The notes below the pieces were generated by a model. It saw only the letters and a list, made by a program, of their open reading frames with translations, did not search any database and had not been told where the DNA came from. DNA of 64,000 nucleotides from Pseudomonas sp. S09G 359 (lineage in GTDB: Bacteria; Pseudomonadota; Gammaproteobacteria; Pseudomonadales; Pseudomonadaceae). This document shows positions 53,558 through 64,000 of the stretch, in pieces. The DNA is taken from contig NZ_CP025263.1 of assembly GCF_002843605.1 (NCBI RefSeq), forward strand, positions 6,685,501 through 6,749,500. The letters run 5' to 3'. The position numbers and the translations under genes were made by a program. Positions within the stretch are counted from its first letter, which is position 1. Each line of letters begins with the position of its first letter.

Positions 53558-54325
53558 CTAGATGATTGCCGCGCATATCAGCGTAATGCCGCGGGCTTGG
53601 ATCTGGTCGCGGGCCTCAAGCGGCAGGCGATCATCGGTAATCAGGGTATGGACGCTGCTCCAGGGCAGTTCCAGGTTGGGGATCTTGCGGCCGATCTTGT
53701 CGGATTCGACCATCACCACCACTTCGCGGGCGACCTCGGCCATCACGCGGCTCAGGCCCAGCAGCTCATTGAAGGTGGTGGTACCGCGCTGCAAGTCGAT
53801 GCCGTCGGCACCGATAAACAGTTGGTCAAAGTCATAGGACCGTAGCACCTGCTCGGCGACCTGGCCCTGGAACGAGTCCGAATGCGGGTCCCAAGTGCCG
53901 CCGGTCATCAGCAGCACCGGTTCGTGTTCGAGTTCGCTCAAGGCGCTGGCCACGTGCAGGGAGTTGGTCATCACCACCAAGCCGGGCTGATGGCCCAGCT
54001 CGGGGATCATCGCCGCGGTGGTGCTGCCACTGTCGATGATGATGCGCGCATGCTCACGTAAACGCGTCACAGCAGCGCGCGCGATGGCGCGCTTGTAGGC
54101 CGAAACGGGCTGGGCAGCGTCGCCGACCAGTTCCTGCGGCATGGTGATGGCACCGCCGTAGCGGCGTAGCAGCAGGCCATTGCTTTCGAGGGCGGCCAGG
54201 TCCTTGCGGATGGTCACTTCCGAGGTTTCGAAACGCTTGGCCAATTCGTCCACGCTGACTTCGCCCTGCTCATTGAGCAAGGCGAGGATGTTGTGGCGAC
54301 GTTGGGGTGTATTTCGTTTCGACAT
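53558..54325 (-). CDS. glmR: DeoR-family regulator GlmR
   Basis: A 255-residue DeoR-type regulator with an N-terminal HTH (about 6-60, VSVDELAKRFETSEVTIRKDLAAL) and a C-terminal sugar-phosphate sensor domain containing the DeoRC motif SGSTTAAMI (near 98) and FIGADGID (near 175). It corresponds to PA5550. It is cotranscribed with glmS, so amino-sugar supply is the likely target. The start at 54325 excludes a weak upstream extension to 54364. Two copies of TTTCGTTTCGA flank and overlap the start, a likely autoregulatory operator. Confidence 0.87.
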   Translation of the reverse strand: MSKRNTPQRRHNILALLNEQGEVSVDELAKRFETSEVTIRKDLAALESNGLLLRRYGGAITMPQELVGDAAQPVSAYKRAIARAAVTRLREHARIIIDSGSTTAAMIPELGHQPGLVVMTNSLHVASALSELEHEPVLLMTGGTWDPHSDSFQGQVAEQVLRSYDFDQLFIGADGIDLQRGTTTFNELLGLSRVMAEVAREVVVMVESDKIGRKIPNLELPWSSVHTLITDDRLPLEARDQIQARGITLICAAII

Positions 54326-54351
54326 GGTGATGATAAGTTTCGTTTCGAAAG
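54312..54351. promoter_or_regulatory. candidate GlmR operator (paired TTTCGTTTCGA)
   Basis: TTTCGTTTCGA occurs at 54312-54322, overlapping the glmR start, and again at 54338-54348 extended to TTTCGTTTCGAAAG. The copies are 26 bases apart. TTTCG/CGAAA repeats are typical DeoR-family sites. Confidence 0.55.
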
Positions 54352-54427
54352 ATAACGAAGGCAATCAAAACCTATTGGTGAAAGATCGTCAAGCGGGGCG
54401 GATAAATTTTTAAGCCCACCACGCAGC

Positions 54428-54522
54428 AAATGTGGGAAGGGGCTTGCCCCCGGTAGCAGAGTGTCAGTCGATACATAAGCTGACTGATCTACCGCCATCG
54501 GGGGCAAGCCCCCTCCCACATT
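54428..54522. repeat. REPIN
   Basis: Inverted copies beginning TGTGGGAAGGGGCTTGCCCC (54431) and ending with GGGGCAAGCCCCCTCCCACA (to 54520). It separates glmR and glmU. Confidence 0.88.
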
Positions 54523-54535
54523 GATTGTGGATAAC

Positions 54536-55903
54536 TCAGGTTTTTTTGATTTTTACCGGGCGTTTCCAGCCGTCGATGTTGCGTTGGCGGGCGCGGGCCA
54601 CGCCCAACTGCAAGTTATCCACATCCTGATTGATGGTGGAACCGGCCGCCGTGGTGGCGCCGTCGCCGACCTTCACGGGCGCAACCAGCGAGTTATTGGA
54701 GCCGATGAACACATCTTCGCCCAGCACAGTCACGTGTTTGTTGGCGCCATCGTAGTTGCAGGTGATGGTGCCGGCGCCGATGTTGGTGCGCGCACCGATG
54801 ACGGCATCGCCCAGGTAAGTCAGGTGGCCGGCCTTGGCGCCTTCACCGAGGTGGGCGTTTTTCAGTTCGACAAAGTTACCCACATGGGCCTTGGCCTCCA
54901 ACACGCTGCCCGGACGCAACCGCGCAAACGGCCCGGCGTCGCTGCCCTCGCCCATCACGGCACCGTCGATATGACTGTTGGCCTTGACCACCACGCCCTT
55001 GCGCAGGGTGCTGTCCTTGATCACGCAGTTCGGGCCGATCACCACGTCGTCTTCGATGATCACGCGGCCTTCGAGGATCACGTTGATGTCGATCAGCACG
55101 TCGCGGCCCACGGTGACTTCACCGCGTACGTCGAAACGGGCCGGGTCGCGCAGGGTCACGCCCTGGGCCATCAAACGGCGGCTTTCGCGAAGTTGGTAGT
55201 GACGCTCAAGCTCGGCAAGCTGCTTGCGGTCGTTGGCGCCCTGCACTTCCATCGGGTCGTGGGGCTGCTCGGTGGCGACCAGCAGGCCGTCACTCACGGC
55301 CATCTCGATGACATCGGTGAGGTAGTACTCACCCTGGGCGTTGTTGTTGGACAGACGGCTCATCCAGTCGGCGAGCTTATTGGCCGGGACGGCGAGAATG
55401 CCGGTGTTGCCCTCGGTGATGGCGCGTTGGGCGTCGCTGGCGTCTTTGTGCTCGACGATGGCCGCGACCTTGCCGTCGGCCGTGCGCACTATGCGGCCGT
55501 AGCCGGTGGGGTCGTCCAGCTCAACGGTGAGCAGGCCCATCTGGCCCGGCACCACGTGCTTGAGCAGGCGTTGCAGGGTTTCCACTTCAATCAGCGGGAC
55601 GTCGCCGTAGAGGATCAGCACGGTGTCGGCGCTGATGAACGGCACGGCTTGGGCCGTGGCGTGGCCGGTGCCGAGTTGTTTGTCTTGCAGCACGAAATTC
55701 AGGTCATCCGCCGCAAGGCGTTCACGGACCACGTCGGCACCATGGCCGATCACCACGTGGATACGCTGCGGGCTCAACTGCCGGGCGCTGTGGATAACAT
55801 GGCCAAGCATGGAGTTGCCGGCAACCGGGTGCAGTACCTTGGGCAAGGCCGAACGCATGCGGGTGCCCTGGCCTGCGGCGAGAATGACGATTTCAAGAGA
55901 CAT
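54536..55903 (-). CDS. glmU: bifunctional UDP-N-acetylglucosamine synthase GlmU
   Basis: A 455-residue enzyme that acetylates glucosamine-1-phosphate and then transfers UMP to give UDP-GlcNAc. The N-terminal uridyltransferase domain (1-228) has [20 protein letters not shown] at residues 8-27. The C-terminal left-handed beta helix (about 250-440) carries the acetyltransferase site ([25 protein letters not shown]). Length is normal. It lies between the atp operon terminator and glmR, so the glm genes cluster around the REPIN at 54428. Two DnaA-box 9-mers (54615 and 55789) lie in it. Confidence 0.97.
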   Translation of the reverse strand: MSLEIVILAAGQGTRMRSALPKVLHPVAGNSMLGHVIHSARQLSPQRIHVVIGHGADVVRERLAADDLNFVLQDKQLGTGHATAQAVPFISADTVLILYGDVPLIEVETLQRLLKHVVPGQMGLLTVELDDPTGYGRIVRTADGKVAAIVEHKDASDAQRAITEGNTGILAVPANKLADWMSRLSNNNAQGEYYLTDVIEMAVSDGLLVATEQPHDPMEVQGANDRKQLAELERHYQLRESRRLMAQGVTLRDPARFDVRGEVTVGRDVLIDINVILEGRVIIEDDVVIGPNCVIKDSTLRKGVVVKANSHIDGAVMGEGSDAGPFARLRPGSVLEAKAHVGNFVELKNAHLGEGAKAGHLTYLGDAVIGARTNIGAGTITCNYDGANKHVTVLGEDVFIGSNNSLVAPVKVGDGATTAAGSTINQDVDNLQLGVARARQRNIDGWKRPVKIKKT

Positions 55904-55964
55904 GAATGGCTACCAATCCTGGGCGGTCCGGCTTCAGACCAGAGAAGTGTTTTGCTTAAAAAGA

Positions 55965-55990
55965 AAAAGGGTAGCCGAGGCTACCCTTTT
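55965..55990. terminator. bidirectional terminator between atpC and glmU
   Basis: AAAAGGGTAGCC (55965-55976), loop GA, GGCTACCCTTTT (55979-55990): a perfect 12-bp stem including the A and T tracts. On the minus strand it ends the atp operon. Confidence 0.88.
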
Positions 55991-56026
55991 TAATCAATCG
56001 CGCATGAAGCATGACGGCGTGGCCGC

Positions 56027-56443
56027 TTACTTCTTGCGGATCTGCTGGAGCGTGCGCAGCTGGGCTGCAGCCTCGGCCAGACGTACAGCAGCAGCGCTGT
56101 AGTCGAAGTCCGCACCCTTTTCGTTCAGGGCCTTCTCAGCAGCCTTGACGGCTTCCTGAGCGGAGGCTTCATCCAGGTCGCCAGCACGTTGCACGGTGTC
56201 GGCAAGTACCTTGACCATGTTCGGCTGAACCTCGAGGAAACCACCGGAGATGTAAAACACCTCACGTTCCCCGCCTTGCTTGGTCAGCGTGATCGGACCT
56301 GGCTTCAAGCTGGTGATCAACGGCGCGTGGCCCATGGCAATACCCAGGTCACCGAGTTCGCCGTGTGCAATCACCATTTCTACCAGACCGGAGAAGATTT
56401 CCCCTTCCGCGCTGACGATATCGCAATGGACTGTCATAGCCAT
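56027..56443 (-). CDS. atpC: ATP synthase epsilon subunit AtpC
   Basis: A 138-residue epsilon subunit of the F1 central stalk, which can inhibit ATP hydrolysis. The N-terminal beta sandwich (1-88; [32 protein letters not shown]) and C-terminal helical hairpin (90-138) are both present. It is the last gene of the atp operon, 44 bases after atpD, followed by a strong terminator. Confidence 0.96.
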   Translation of the reverse strand: MAMTVHCDIVSAEGEIFSGLVEMVIAHGELGDLGIAMGHAPLITSLKPGPITLTKQGGEREVFYISGGFLEVQPNMVKVLADTVQRAGDLDEASAQEAVKAAEKALNEKGADFDYSAAAVRLAEAAAQLRTLQQIRKK

Positions 56444-56487
56444 CTGATTGCCTCAACCTGATGAGCGCCCGTTTCCGGGCGCTTGGA

Positions 56488-57891
<1,404 letters not shown>

Positions 57892-58752
57892 TTAAACCGC
57901 GGCAGCGCCGCCGACGATTTCCGAGATCTCTTGGGTGATCGCAGCCTGACGCGCCTTGTTGTAGATCAGCTGCAAATCGCTGATCAGATCACCGGCGTTA
58001 TCGGTAGCGTTTTTCATCGCGATCATCCGCGCCGCTTGTTCAGCTGCGTTGTTCTCGACCACCGCCTGGTACACCTGCGACTCCACGTAGCGCACCATCA
58101 AGCCGTCAAGCAGCTCTTTGGCGTCTGGTTCGTAGAGGTAGTCCCAGTGGTGCTTGAGTTCCTGATCCGGAGTCGCCACCAGTGGAATCAATTGCTCCAC
58201 GGTTGGCTGCTGGGTCATGGTGTTGATGAACTTGTTGGATACCACGGAGAGGCGGTCAATCCGGCCTTCCAGGTATGCATCCAGCATCACCTTCACACTG
58301 CCGATCAAATCATTGATCGACGGCTCTTCACCCAGGTGGCTGATAGCTGCAACGACGTTACCGCCGAAGTTGCGGAAAAAGGCCGCACCCTTGCTACCAA
58401 CAACACACAGATCGATCTCGACGCCGTTTTCGCGGTTTACCGCCATGTCCTTGACCAGGGCCTTGAACAGGTTGGTATTCAGACCACCGCACAAACCACG
58501 GTCACTGCTCACTACCACATAACCCACACGCTTGACGGCGCGGTCGATCATGAACGGGTGGCGGTATTCCGGGTTGGCGTTGGCCAGATGCCCAATTACC
58601 TGGCGGATACGCTCCGCATAAGGACGGCTAGCAGCCATGCGCATTTGTGCCTTGCGCATTTTGCTGACCGCCACTTTTTCCATGGCGCTGGTAATTTTTT
58701 GCGTGCTTTTGATGCTCGCAATCTTACTGCGAATCTCTTTTGCGCCTGCCAT
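57892..58752 (-). CDS. atpG: ATP synthase gamma subunit AtpG
   Basis: A 286-residue rotor subunit of F1, with the N-terminal helix [20 protein letters not shown] and the C-terminal helix [18 protein letters not shown] that form the central coiled coil. The conserved [10 protein letters not shown] is near residue 78. It is 50 bases downstream of atpA. Confidence 0.96.
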   Translation of the reverse strand: MAGAKEIRSKIASIKSTQKITSAMEKVAVSKMRKAQMRMAASRPYAERIRQVIGHLANANPEYRHPFMIDRAVKRVGYVVVSSDRGLCGGLNTNLFKALVKDMAVNRENGVEIDLCVVGSKGAAFFRNFGGNVVAAISHLGEEPSINDLIGSVKVMLDAYLEGRIDRLSVVSNKFINTMTQQPTVEQLIPLVATPDQELKHHWDYLYEPDAKELLDGLMVRYVESQVYQAVVENNAAEQAARMIAMKNATDNAGDLISDLQLIYNKARQAAITQEISEIVGGAAAV

Positions 58753-58802
58753 GTAACACCTATCAGGTTAGCAAGCGGGAGCCTTGCGGCTCCCGCTGCG
58801 GC

Positions 58803-60347
58803 TTACCAGGTTTGGGTGGCCTTGAACTTCTCGATACCGGCTTTCATGCCAGCGTCGATATCGTCATTGAAGTCACCCTTCACGTTGATCTTCGCCATCA
58901 ATTCGGCGTGATCGCGGTTGAAGTAAGCAATCAGCGCTTGTTCAAAGCTGCCGACCTTGGCGATTTCAACGTCGGTCAGGAACCCACGCTCAGCGGCATA
59001 CAGCGACAACGCCATGTCAGCGATCGACATTGGGGCGTATTGCTTCTGCTTCATCAGCTCGGTAACGCGCTGACCATGCTCAAGTTGCTTACGGGTCGCT
59101 TCGTCCAGGTCAGAAGCGAACTGGGCGAATGCCGCCAGTTCACGGTACTGAGCCAGAGCGGTACGGATACCACCGGAGAGCTTCTTGATGATCTTGGTCT
59201 GAGCGGCACCACCCACACGGGATACCGAAACACCGGCGTTCACTGCTGGGCGGATGCCCGAGTTGAACATGGCCGATTCCAGGAAGATCTGACCGTCGGT
59301 GATGGAAATCACGTTGGTCGGAACGAACGCGGAAACGTCGCCAGCCTGGGTTTCGATGATCGGCAGTGCGGTCAGGGAACCGGTTTTGCCGGTCACTGCG
59401 CCGTTGGTGAACTTCTCTACGTACTCTTCCGAAACGCGGGATGCGCGCTCCAGCAGACGGGAGTGGAGATAGAACACGTCGCCTGGGTAAGCTTCACGGC
59501 CTGGTGGACGGCGCAGCAGCAGGGAAATCTGGCGGTAAGCCACTGCTTGCTTGGACAGATCGTCATAAACGATCAGCGCGTCTTCACCGCGGTCGCGGAA
59601 GAATTCACCCATGGTGCAACCGGAGTACGGTGCCAGGAATTGCAGCGCAGGAGATTCCGAAGCACTGGCAGCCACGATGATCGTGTTGGCCAGGGCGCCG
59701 TTTTCTTCCAGCTTGCGAACCACGTTGGCGATGGTCGATTGCTTCTGACCAATGGCTACGTAGACGCAGAAAATGCCGCTGTTCTTCTGGTTGATGATCG
59801 CGTCGATCGCCAGAGCGGTTTTACCGATCTGACGGTCACCGATGATCAGCTCACGCTGGCCACGGCCGACCGGGATCATGGCATCGACAGCCTTGTAGCC
59901 AGTCTGTACAGGCTGGTCTACCGACTTACGCCAGATCACGCCTGGAGCAACTTTCTCGACCGCGTCGGTCTCGGTGTTGCCCAGTGGACCTTTGCCGTCA
60001 ACAGGGTTACCCAGTGCGTCGACTACGCGACCCAGCAGTTCCTTACCAACCGGAACTTCCAGGATGCGGCCTGTGCACTTGGCGCTCATGCCTTCGGCAA
60101 GAGACTGGTAGGAGCCCAATACAACGGCACCTACGGAGTCTTGCTCCAGGTTGAGGGCCATACCGTAGACGCCGCCCGGAAACTCGATCATCTCGCCGTA
60201 CATTACGTCGGCCAGACCGTGAATCCGCACGATGCCGTCAGATACGCTGACGACAGTGCCTTCGTTACGGGCTTGGGAGGTCACATCGAGCTTGTCGATG
60301 CGGCCCTTGATAATTTCACTTATTTCGGAAGGATTGAGTTGCTGCAT
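58803..60347 (-). CDS. atpA: ATP synthase alpha subunit AtpA
   Basis: A 514-residue non-catalytic F1 subunit that binds nucleotide and supports the beta sites. The Walker [10 protein letters not shown] lies near residue 169. The alpha/beta signature [17 protein letters not shown] is near 363, and the N-terminal crown domain begins [17 protein letters not shown]. Length is normal. It is 21 bases downstream of atpH. Confidence 0.97.
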   Translation of the reverse strand: MQQLNPSEISEIIKGRIDKLDVTSQARNEGTVVSVSDGIVRIHGLADVMYGEMIEFPGGVYGMALNLEQDSVGAVVLGSYQSLAEGMSAKCTGRILEVPVGKELLGRVVDALGNPVDGKGPLGNTETDAVEKVAPGVIWRKSVDQPVQTGYKAVDAMIPVGRGQRELIIGDRQIGKTALAIDAIINQKNSGIFCVYVAIGQKQSTIANVVRKLEENGALANTIIVAASASESPALQFLAPYSGCTMGEFFRDRGEDALIVYDDLSKQAVAYRQISLLLRRPPGREAYPGDVFYLHSRLLERASRVSEEYVEKFTNGAVTGKTGSLTALPIIETQAGDVSAFVPTNVISITDGQIFLESAMFNSGIRPAVNAGVSVSRVGGAAQTKIIKKLSGGIRTALAQYRELAAFAQFASDLDEATRKQLEHGQRVTELMKQKQYAPMSIADMALSLYAAERGFLTDVEIAKVGSFEQALIAYFNRDHAELMAKINVKGDFNDDIDAGMKAGIEKFKATQTW

Positions 60348-60368
60348 TGCTCTGCTGCCCCTTCAAAC

Positions 60369-60905
60369 TCAAGATTTCAATGCTTCGGCAAGTTTCGCGA
60401 TTTTGCCGCGAATCGAGCCATCGATAACCAGGTCGCCGGCACGGATAACAACACCACCAATCAGGGATGCGTCCTCCGAAGCTTGCAGGCGCACTTCCCG
60501 ATTGAGTCGTGCACTGAGAACCTTGGCGAGTTTGTCTTGCTGTTCTTGGTTCAATGCAAAAGCACTGGTCACTTCAACGTCTACCGATTTCTCTGCTTCG
60601 GCCTTGTACAGGTCGAACAGAGCGGCGATCTCCGGCAAAAGCGGGAGACGGTCGTTTTCGGCAACGACGTGGATGAAGTTCTGCACTTTCACATCAAACT
60701 TGTCGCCGCACACTTCAATAAAAGTGGCGGCCTTGTCTGCGCTCGTCAGGCGCGGGGCCTTGAGCACGCGCTGCATGGTGTCGTCTTGCGACACTGCTGC
60801 AGCCAGGCCGAGCATGGCTGACCAAGAGGCCAGTTGCTGGTGGGCCTGGGCGTGCTCGAAGGCTGCCTTAGCGTAAGGTCGGGCCAACGTGGTCAGTTCT
60901 GCCAT
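60369..60905 (-). CDS. atpH: ATP synthase delta subunit AtpH
   Basis: A 178-residue peripheral-stalk subunit linking F1 to the b dimer. The N-terminal six-helix domain ([15 protein letters not shown]) and the C-terminal [21 protein letters not shown] segment are typical. It is 12 bases after atpF. Confidence 0.96.
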
Positions 60906-60917
60906 GATCGCCCTCGC

Positions 60918-61388
60918 TTAAATTTCAGCAGCCAGTTTATTAACCAGCTCCGCGTGCGCGTTTTGATCGATTGTGGCACCGAGGATCTTCTCAGCACCGC
61001 CGACCGCCAGAGCACCCAGTTGGGCACGCAGCGCGTCTTTGACGCCGTTCAGTTCCTGTTCGATCTCGGCATGAGCCGAAGCCTTCACACGGTCAGCTTC
61101 GACGCGGGCTTTATCAACAGCCTCTTCGACGATCTGGTTACCGCGTTTCTTGGCTTGCTCAATGATTTCAGCTGCCTGTGCTTTAGCTTCGCGCAGTTGA
61201 TGACCCACTTTCTCTTGGGCCAACTCCAGGTCGCGAGCTGCACGGCTGGCAGCGTCCAAACCATCCGCGATCTTCTTCTGACGTTCGTGCAAAGCCGCGA
61301 TGACCGGAGGCCACACGAACTTCATGCAAAACACTACAAAAATGAAGAACGCAACGGATTGGCCAATCAGGGTTGCATTAATGTTCAC
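60918..61388 (-). CDS. atpF: ATP synthase b subunit AtpF
   Basis: A 156-residue Fo stator subunit with one N-terminal membrane helix (about 5-26, [20 protein letters not shown]) and a long charged coiled coil that dimerises. Length equals the E. coli protein. It lies 56 bases after atpE. Confidence 0.96.
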   Translation of the reverse strand: MNINATLIGQSVAFFIFVVFCMKFVWPPVIAALHERQKKIADGLDAASRAARDLELAQEKVGHQLREAKAQAAEIIEQAKKRGNQIVEEAVDKARVEADRVKASAHAEIEQELNGVKDALRAQLGALAVGGAEKILGATIDQNAHAELVNKLAAEI

Positions 61389-61444
61389 GCCAACACCTCG
61401 CTCATTCGTTGTCCATCACCCCAATCACTCGAAAATTCGAGTGA

Positions 61445-61717
<273 letters not shown>

Positions 61718-61789
61718 TTACGTCGTATGGTTTAGGTTTTTTAGATTTTAAAGCGGTAAAACAAATCGTTTCATAGCCCGGTAGGGCCA

Positions 61790-61811
61790 CCTTCCCGTTT
61801 CACCGGGAAGG
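61790..61811. other. atpB-atpE intercistronic hairpin
   Basis: CCTTCCCG (61790-61797) pairs with CGGGAAGG (61804-61811) around a six-base loop (GTGAAA on the transcribed strand). It has no T tract, so RNA stabilisation or processing is more likely than termination. Confidence 0.6.
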
Positions 61812-61835
61812 ACATCAGACTAGTCGAGACTGGTC

Positions 61836-63129
<1,294 letters not shown>

Positions 63130-63206
63130 CACTCTTGCTCCTCAATGGTCGGCTGCCGGAAATCAATAACTTGGCATAATTTGTGCCGACAAAATGCGCG
63201 CAGAGT

Positions 63207-63228
63207 ATAGGGGCGGTTCTGCCCCTAT
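63207..63228. terminator. hairpin between parB and atpI
   Basis: ATAGGGGC (63207-63214) and GCCCCTAT (63221-63228) form an 8-bp stem with a six-base loop, 50 bases after the parB stop on the minus strand. There is no T run. The remaining part of this 148-base gap must contain the atp promoter, which I cannot place with confidence. Confidence 0.4.
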
Positions 63229-63277
63229 TCAACTGCCGGGTAGTGATTTCCGATCACGCGCTACATAAGCAAATGTT

Positions 63278-64000
63278 TCAGCGGATGTGGGCAAGGACGC
63301 CCTGAAGCTCATCGAGAGAGTTATAACCGATGACCAATTGGCCTTTGCCTTTCTTGCCGTGGCGAATTTGCACCGCAGAGCCTAGGCGCTCGGCCAGGCG
63401 CTGCTCAAGGCGGGCAATATCCGGATCAGTTTTGGTCGTTTCGACCGGTGCAGGTTTACCGCTGAGCCACTGGCGAACCAGGGCCTCGGTCTGACGAACG
63501 GTGAGCCCCCGTGCGACAACGTGTCGCGCCCCTTCAACCTGTTGATTTTCCGGCAAACCGAGCAAAGCCCGAGCGTGGCCCATCTCCAGGTCGCCGTGGG
63601 ACAACATGGTCTTGATCACTTCAGGCAGCGCGATCAGGCGCAGCAAGTTGGAAACCGTCACGCGGGATTTACCCACCGCCTCGGCCACTTGTTGCTGGGT
63701 CAGCTGGAATTCCTGCTGCAAACGCTGCAACGCGATGGCTTCTTCGATCGGATTGAGGTCTTCGCGTTGGATGTTTTCGATCAACGCCATGGCGATGGCG
63801 GTTTCATCCGGCACATCGCGCACCATCGCCGGGATGGTTTCCTTGCCGGCCTGCTGGCTGGCACGCCAGCGGCGTTCGCCGGCGATGATCTCAAAACGGC
63901 CGCCGCCAATCGGGCGCACCACGATCGGCTGCATCACGCCTTGGGCCTTGATCGAGTTGGCCAGTTCTTCCAGCGCCTGGGGGTCCATGTCCCGGCGCGG
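63278..64000 (-). CDS. parB: chromosome partitioning protein ParB (partial, N-terminus cut by the window edge)
   Basis: 240 codons of ParB are visible; the gene continues beyond 64000. Present are box II of the N-terminal CTPase domain (GERRWRASQQAG), the ENIQREDLNPIEEA segment, and the HTH that reads parS (LTQQQVAEAVGKSRVTVSNLLRL). The C-terminal dimerisation domain ends ELQGVLAHIR. ParB binds parS and spreads to organise origin segregation with ParA. A matching parS-like site is at 18232. The order parB-atpI-atpB is the usual origin-proximal layout of Pseudomonas. Confidence 0.96.
   Translation of the reverse strand, partial: PRRDMDPQALEELANSIKAQGVMQPIVVRPIGGGRFEIIAGERRWRASQQAGKETIPAMVRDVPDETAIAMALIENIQREDLNPIEEAIALQRLQQEFQLTQQQVAEAVGKSRVTVSNLLRLIALPEVIKTMLSHGDLEMGHARALLGLPENQQVEGARHVVARGLTVRQTEALVRQWLSGKPAPVETTKTDPDIARLEQRLAERLGSAVQIRHGKKGKGQLVIGYNSLDELQGVLAHIR

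Noticed and set aside
51569..53845. 758-codon open frame on the plus strand
   Set aside because: It is the complement of glmS and the end of glmR; the His/Gln/Val-rich composition is a typical antisense shadow.
58740..60821. 693-codon open frame on the plus strand
   Set aside because: It runs antisense to atpA and atpH and has no family resemblance.

Overview
The window is a stretch of Pseudomonas chromosome from the fluorescens lineage. The grounds are GC-rich coding, REPIN-type repeats built on GTGGGAGGGGGCTTGC, and gene order that follows the P. aeruginosa PA5437-PA5562 arc: pycR-like LysR tail, RpiR regulator, GGDEF/EAL protein, uvrD, pdxY, the zinc-starvation cluster dksA2-zigA-amiA-folE2-pyrC2, cls, cfa, glmR-glmS-glmU, the atp operon and parB. 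The parB/atp neighbourhood places it close to the replication origin. A near-perfect parS site lies inside folE2, and exact DnaA-box 9-mers are unusually frequent.

Layout. 0-11 kb holds regulators, a membrane c-di-GMP enzyme, uvrD, a Tim44-like protein, an SMI1/KNR4 protein, a CPA2 antiporter and an acyl-CoA thioesterase. 11-23.5 kb holds pdxY and then a zinc-deficiency region. Two divergent units leave strong Zur-type palindromes (16041-16055 and 17787-17799). They encode COG0523 GTPases, the Cys-poor DksA2, a zinc amidase, a metal-independent GTP cyclohydrolase, an ABC metal importer, and paralogues of HisI, gamma-carbonic anhydrase and dihydroorotase. 24-29 kb holds cardiolipin synthase, CFA synthase and a three-gene bufferin (RiPP metallophore) operon. 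29-35 kb holds an HmtA-type P-type ATPase behind three SPFH proteins, one with a His-rich N-terminus, under a third Zur-like box (34893-34905). 35-37 kb holds an orphan PAAR effector and immunity pair with lower GC. 37.3-43 kb holds a six-gene membrane-lipid operon resembling E. coli ynbABCD plus an acyltransferase and a small membrane protein; its product is unknown. 43-51 kb holds a giant alpha-2-macroglobulin and PBP1C. 51-64 kb holds glmS, glmR, glmU, atpIBEFHAGDC and the end of parB.

Much of 12.7-34.9 kb is metal homeostasis: zinc sparing and zinc import under Zur, next to a bufferin system that probably handles copper or another thiophilic metal. The strongest candidates for under-described biology are the ynb-like lipid operon, the SPFH/HmtA unit, the small secreted Cys protein that shares the dksA2 Zur box, and the bufferin operon. 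REPIN repeats sit in gene ends throughout, including one symmetric variant with extra sequence in both arms. No IS element, prophage, tRNA, rRNA or CRISPR was seen.
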